From Telopea speciosissima (taxonomy: Eukaryota > Streptophyta > Magnoliopsida > Proteales > Proteaceae), in NCBI RefSeq assembly GCF_018873765.1, contig NC_057921.1, positions 19,280,604 to 19,344,603 on the forward strand: 64,000 nt of DNA. Reading direction: 5' to 3'. Both the position numbers and the translations under genes were made by a program. The notes beneath the pieces were generated by a model, which saw nothing but the letters and a program-made list of their open reading frames with translations, did no database searches and had not been told where the DNA came from. Below are positions 58,662 to 64,000 of the stretch, in pieces (the stretch's first letter is position 1; each line of letters begins with the position of its first letter).

Positions 58662-60637
58662 TCAAATGGGTTGCAAATCCCTAATTCCCTCCTAAGAGTA
58701 CAAAATCTTCTTCTGGTAAGGGTTTTGTAAAGATACCGGCTAATTGTTTTTTGGTTTCTATGTAGCTAAGAGTCACCTCACCTTTTTGAATTGTATCCCT
58801 TAGGAAATGATGTCTGATGTCGATGTGTTTTGCTCGGGAATGAAAAATGGGATTCTTGCTGAGATTTATTACATTGGTGTTATCATATTGTATTATTGAT
58901 GGTGGGAAGGATATTCCATAGTCCATTAGAGTTTGTCTCATCCAAAGGACTTGAGCACAGTACCTATCGGCATCGATATACTCGGCTTTAGTGGTGGAGA
59001 GAGAAATGGAATTCTGTTTCTTGCTAAACTAGGAAACAAGACATGAACCAAGGAAGTGACACATACCGCTAGTGTTTTTCCGATCAACGTGACAATAGGC
59101 GAAATCAATGTCAGAGAACCTGATAAGATCAAAGTCATTATGCATAGGATACCATAAGCCAACATCAATCATGCCTTTCAGGTATTTGAAAATTTGCTTT
59201 ACAATACTAACATGTGATGGCATAGGATTTGCCTGAAATCTGGCACAAACATAGACACTAAACATGATATCAGGTCTGCTAATAGTTTAAATTTAGTAGA
59301 CTTCCTATCATTCCTCTATATCGACTAGCATCAGTTGATATGCCATTCTCATCCTTAGATAGCTTTAAAGATGTACTCATTAGAGTGCTGGACGATTTTT
59401 GTGAGTTGATATCAAATTTCTTTAACAATTCCTTCATAAATTTAGATTGATTCAAAAATATTCCTTTAGAAGTTTATTTTATTTGAAGTCCTAAAAAGAA
59501 ATTTAATTCACCTTTCAAGCTCATTTCAAATTCATTTCTCATACAGGTACTAAATTCAACACATAATGAGTCATTTGTAACACAAAAATTATATCATCCA
59601 CATAAATCTAAACAATGATTAAATCAGAATTCTTGTGCTTTAAAAATAATGTAGTGTCTACTTTTTTCGCAGAAAAATTATTGTCAAGCAAGAATTTACT
59701 TAATCTATCATACCATGCTCGAGGAGTCAGTTTAAGAGCATATAATGCTTTCTTTAATCTAAAAACACGAGACAAAAATTTTGAATCTTCAAATCCAGGA
59801 GATGTGCCACATATACTTCTTCCGTTATGAATCCATTCAAGAATGCACTTTTGATATCCATTTGAAATAATTTAAATTGTGACAAGCAAAAACTAGTAAT
59901 ATTCTAATGGATTCAAGTCTAGCAACAGGGGCATAGGTTTCATCAAAATCTATTCCCTCTTGCTGATTATATCTTTAGGCAACCAACTAGGCTTTATTCC
60001 TTACTATTGTTCCATCCTCGTCAAGTTTATTTTTAAAAATCCACTTAGTGCTAATAATTGTTTTACTTTTGGGTTTTGATACTAGTTCTCAAACATCATT
60101 TCTTTCGAATTGATGTAGTTCTTCTTGCATAGCTAAAATCCAATCATTATCACTGAGTGCTTCTTTTATGTTTTTGGGTTCTATTTTGGATAGAAAAACA
60201 GCGAAATTGCAGGTGTTCTAGATATTAGATCTAGCTTGTACACCTATATCAAGATTTTCAATAATTGGTTCCAAAGGGTAGTCTTTTATAGAAATAATTT
60301 CTTTAGGCAATTCTTGAGTTTGGCCTTTTGGCTTGTCAAGATATGTATTTTTAGTTTTCTTATTGATTTCTACTAGTAAGTCTTCATCATCATCATCTAG
60401 AGGCCTATACTTCTCTTTTGGTGGAGAAATATCAAATTTAACATTCATGGATCCTTCAACAACCAAGTTTCTCCTATTAAATACCCTATAGGCACGACTA
60501 TTTAAAAAGTATCCAAGAAATATGCCTTTGTCTGACTTTTCATCAAATTTCCCATGCTTGTCTTTAGTATTCAATGTATTATATTTACAGCCAAAAATTT
60601 AAAAATAGTCAACTTTGGGAACTTTTCCATGATACAC
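58662..60637 (-). pseudogene. SIRE-type copia pol (integrase end, RT, RNase H), decayed
   Basis: Reading right to left: integrase C-terminal part VYHGKVPKVDYF*IFGCKYN and FDEKSDKGIFLGYFLNSRAY (60218-60637); RT pieces with [10 protein letters not shown] near 59840 and YVDDIIF near 59590-59612; then GLWYPMHNDFDLIRFSDIDF (about 59120) and RNase H end KHIDIRHHFLRDTIQKGEVT and QLAGIFTKPLPEEDF (58681-58860). Many frameshifts and stops. The GLWYP and HIDIRHHFLRD motifs mark the SIRE/Maximus lineage. It is cut at 60637 by an Athila LTR; the N-terminal part lies beyond the window. Confidence 0.85.
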
Positions 60638-62358
60638 TGATGAGCACATTTATGTGTGAAATCTTAGGATATAAAGCATTCATTTTACCACATTGAACAG
60701 TGCTATTCGGGTATTTTTTGTCATTTTTCAGGTTTAGGGGCATTTTGGTCAAAGTGGAGAATACATGTCTAATTGGACCGCCAAACGCTAGATTACAAGG
60801 TTGAAGACTTCAGTCGGGTTAGCTTTCCAATGCGCAACATCGGAAGTCACTTGATTAGAGCCGATTCGAGTTTAGAAGAAGAAGAGAGAAAAATCAAGCA
60901 TAGGGGCATAACAGTAATTTTGGAGAATCAAGAATCTTTCAAAAGATATCGGATATTGGGATCATATTGTCTGGAATTTAAAATGGTGTAACTTTAATTC
61001 TCGGGTTAGTTCCATCTGGACCTAGGATAAAAAGATATAGCCCAAAAACGATTCTTAGTGAAGTTGGAATTTAAGATAAAAAAATATAATAAAAAAAATG
61101 AAAAAAATATCTTTTCTCTCTAATCTCTCTCCTAACTCTCTCGGATTCTCTCTCGGATTGTATTTCTTTTATTTTGGTAAATTCGGTTTCTATATCTTCT
61201 CTCTCCCACTTCCTCTTAAATTTCCTCATCTCTCCTATCTCCTTACCATCTCCCTTTCACGAGCTCTCTCCCCCGATATAAAACCCATCTTGACCGCACT
61301 CCAGCGGCTCTCTCCCTTCAGTCCTTCGTTTTTTTTTTTTCATTTTTAATTTTCTATTCTAGAATGATAATAGCAGTAGTACCGTTCCTCTTCGTTATAC
61401 CCGATCTTTCATCCTCTTCTTTTTATTTTTAGTTGTTAGATCTTATGTAATTAGGTTATCATATGTAATTTTATTTTTTTTTAGAATCATTGTTAGAATA
61501 AATTTTATTTCCCCATCCCTTCGATCATATGTGTAATCTTCATTATACACTTTGGTAATTTGTTCTTCAATATTGGATGCGGCTTCAAGTGATGGGATTC
61601 AAGTGACGGAATCATCTTCTTTGGAGTTATTCGAATCAGCTAAGTTCTTCTTCTTATAAATTTTAGTTTTAATAATTTTTATATCTTTTTCTCCATCAAT
61701 CCTTCCTTCCCTCTTCATTGCTTTCATGGCTAGCTAAACCTCTCCTTTTGGGAGTGGGTGAAACAATGAGAGAAGGAAGAATTGATGGCTAGCATTGTCT
61801 ATGTGATTAATGGACATGATCAATATTGAATTTACGATGGATGACCGCCCACAGCTTGTATGTCATTCCAAGGGGAACTATATACATGTTCGTTAGCCAT
61901 ATCCATTGTGACACCATTATGTTCATGTATTTTTTTTTGTTTACATTGTATGTTGTATGAGCACTGTTTTCATAGGATATGTTAGCCGTATATGAGCTGT
62001 GCCGCATATCTTATAGACTTAGGCCGTATGCATGCTTTGCCCTAATATGCTAGTCATTGATCTGCCCTAATTCTCATGGTGGAACGCATTCCCAAGTGAC
62101 TTTCTTATTTTTAATTCATCCATTCCCTTAGCAGTTGCCCTAGTTTCTATTTTTAATTTGTTCTCTTGGTAATTTAGTTGCTTCTATATTTGCTAGTTTC
62201 CATAATTAGTAGTTTCTATATATAGGTTGTTTCCATATTTGGTAAGTTGTATACTTCGCGTTAATTAAAAGTGGAAATTTATTCAAGGTTGACCTCCTCG
62301 TGTTCGACCCGTAGCTACGATTGACTCGTACGCTTGCGGTTATTTTTAAACTCAAACA
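60638..62358 (+). repeat. 5' LTR of an Athila-type element
   Basis: TGATGAGCACATTTATGTG ... TTAAACTCAAACA, 1.7 kb, followed by the tRNA-Asp primer site and gag. Inserted into SIRE integrase; left flank TACAC (60633-60637), the right TSD copy would be outside the window. The 60773-60991 and 61098-61349 ORFs inside are low-complexity or chance. Confidence 0.86.
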
Positions 62359-62364
62359 AGTTTT

Positions 62365-62381
62365 TGGCGCCGTTGCCGGGG
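62365..62381 (+). other. Primer binding site, tRNA-Asp type
   Basis: TGGCGCCGTTGCCGGGG, complementary to the 3' end of plant tRNA-Asp, as used by Athila elements. Six bases after the LTR end. Confidence 0.85.
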
Positions 62382-62518
62382 AGGTGATGCTTGTTTAGTT
62401 TCCAATTTTAATTGATTCGTAGTGTTTTCAAAAAAAAAAAAAAAAATTTAAAAAAAAAAATCCAAAAGAAAAAAAAAAAAAGAGCTTTGTGCTTTAAATT
62501 TCGGATTGTGACTTTTGT

Positions 62519-64000
62519 ATGCTTGTTTGGGAGAGGAATTTTAAGAACCGGATAGAACGAGTTGAGATTCCAACTATGGGTGAGGAAGGAGAGAGGCAAC
62601 CTATGACCCTTAGGGACCGCTTTTATCCCGCACGGGCTGCACAACCCTCATGCATTCGCTTACCCGCAGCCCAAGGAAACAATTATGAGCTTAAATCTAA
62701 TTTCATTAGTATGTTGCCTCACTTTCATGGGGTAGCTAACGAAGATGCATATTTGTTTCTTAGGGAGTTTGAGGAGGTATGTGTGCTCATTAAAATGCAA
62801 CAATTGACTGATAATGCGGTTAAGTTAAGATTCATCCCCTTTGTACTTAAGGATCAAGCTGAAAAGTGGCTCTATGGTTTGCCTAGAGACTCAATAACTA
62901 CATGGGATCAATTTATAGTTGTCTTCCTAAAGAAGTTCTTTCCCTTGCATAAGACCAATAGGATTAGGAATGATATTCTGCAGTTCAGACACAGGCCAAA
63001 CGAATCCTTCTCTAAATTCATGGAGAGATTCAACAACCTTCTTCAAGAGTGTCCTCACCATGGCCTAGATACTTGGCATCTGTGCCAAATCATCTATGAG
63101 GGTATAGATTATCAAACCAAGCAGTTGGTGGAATCCATGTGCCCAACTGGATTCACATCATTCACCGATGAAAATCAAGCTTGGGAGTTTTTGGTTGACT
63201 TAGCGGACAAGACCAGAGAGTGGGAATCCACTCAAGAAAATAAAAACTCCGGTGAGGGATTTTTGGTAGAGGGAACTGTAGCCAAAGAGGCTCAGTTGGA
63301 TAGTCTTATTAGAAGACTGGAAGCCATAGTGACCAAGGGACCTTCCCCGATAAATTAGGTTTGTCAGACCACCCCTTTGTGTAGTGGATACCAATCCTCA
63401 TCACATGTGATGGATGAGTGCCATAATAGGTGTAGTGGGCATGGAAGCTATGAGAGTGTGTATTTAATGAACAATACTTATAGTGGAACCTATAATCCTG
63501 GGTGGAGAAATCACCCTAACTTCTCATGGAACCAAGATCCCAATCAAGTTGGTTCATCTACATTCCAGCCTCCAATCCAAGGTCAGTTTGCTCCCCAGCA
63601 GACTAACCCTAGATTTGTCTCCCCTCCCAATAATCTAACCCCAATGATGAATCAGCAACCACCTAAATTTTTGAAAAATAGTGATGAGTCTACCAGGTTA
63701 AATTCCCTTGAGAAGAGTATGGAGCTCCTCATGAGCACATTCCTAACCAGCCAACATAACATGGAGAGGCAAATCTCTCAACTGGCCAATACTCTCCATG
63801 AAAGGGAAAAGGGTAAGGTGGCGAGTCAACCAGATCCAAACCCTGGGACCTCTATGCCCTATCCACCTCACACTCAGTTGAACTCTATCCATCAGAGTCC
63901 ACACCACTCAGAACCCTCTAGTCAATGTAATGCCATACATGCTCTGAGGAGTGGATGTGAGAACCAACAAGAGACTCCAATTCAACCAACTCCTTTAACT
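62519..64000 (+). pseudogene. Athila gag, one stop codon, runs off the window
   Basis: Structural Gag of an Athila-group retrotransposon. ATG at 62519 or, more like the family, 62576 (MGEEGERQPM). Domain: ELKSNFISMLPHFHGVANED, LFLREFEEVC, KLRFIPFVLKDQAEKWLYGL, SITTWDQFIVVFLKKFFP, HKTNRIRNDILQF, NESFSKFMERFNNLLQECPH. A TAG at 63356-63358 breaks the frame, which then stays open to the window end (CNPGW-like NTYSGTYNPGWRNHPNFSWN; LEKSMELLMSTFLTSQHNME; CNAIHALRSG). With only one stop over about 490 codons, this is one of the younger insertions here. Confidence 0.9.

Overview
This is nuclear DNA of a flowering plant, probably a eudicot; I cannot place it more finely. The evidence is a Bet v 1/PR-10 type gene with the usual single intron, an Xa21/EFR-like non-RD receptor kinase with a plant-type intron, and angiosperm-specific retrotransposon lineages (Tekay-like chromovirus, Athila, Tat/Ogre, Ale and SIRE copia). 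The sequence is AT-rich, and almost everything in it is transposon-derived. Only one gene looks intact and cellular (Bet v 1-like, 12332-12883). One more is a recognisable cellular pseudogene (the receptor kinase, 33948-37619).

Layout. 1-9671: minus-strand Ty3/gypsy element (broken gag, protease, RT and RNase H; long leader; tRNA-iMet primer site at 6309-6320; 3.35 kb 5' LTR at 6326-9671). It is inserted inside a plus-strand Ale-type copia gene that resumes in frame at 9673. Its leader carries, on the opposite strand, a spliced-looking gene for a 'putative plant transposon protein' / envelope-like protein (4760-5701). 12332-12883: Bet v 1-like gene. About 13030-16200: minus-strand LINE containing three later insertions, each with a target-site duplication: a truncated LINE, a 178 bp solo LTR and a SINE. 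16564-19914: inverted solo copy of the 3.3 kb LTR. 20493-28330: LTR fragments, a 1.8 kb Pack-MULE with a captured DEAD-box helicase piece, a 227 bp solo LTR and a truncated LTR. 28341-31206: Ale copia remnant with 3' LTR, then a LINE tail. 32799-33494: hAT-like MITE. 33948-37619: receptor kinase pseudogene. 37620-40900: nothing recognised. 40960-44640: Tat/Ogre-like LTR material with a GC-rich minisatellite.

45428-60637 is one minus-strand SIRE-type copia element: 3' LTR 45428-46692, polypurine tract, envelope-like gene 57237-58348, and decayed RNase H, RT and integrase up to 60637. It is split by a 10 kb nest. A MULE (46814-56940, 9-bp TSD) carries an LTR retrotransposon (46989-56726, TSD CCTTA), which in turn holds a Tourist-like MITE in its 5' LTR and an Athila solo LTR in its body. 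At 60638 the SIRE integrase is cut again by an Athila element (LTR, tRNA-Asp primer site, gag) that runs off the window.

The most interesting pattern is that two unrelated retrotransposons each carry a homologous envelope-like ORF followed by a small MM-starting coiled-coil ORF with a proline-rich tail. Each element also shares a palindromic motif between its LTR and the leader of that ORF.
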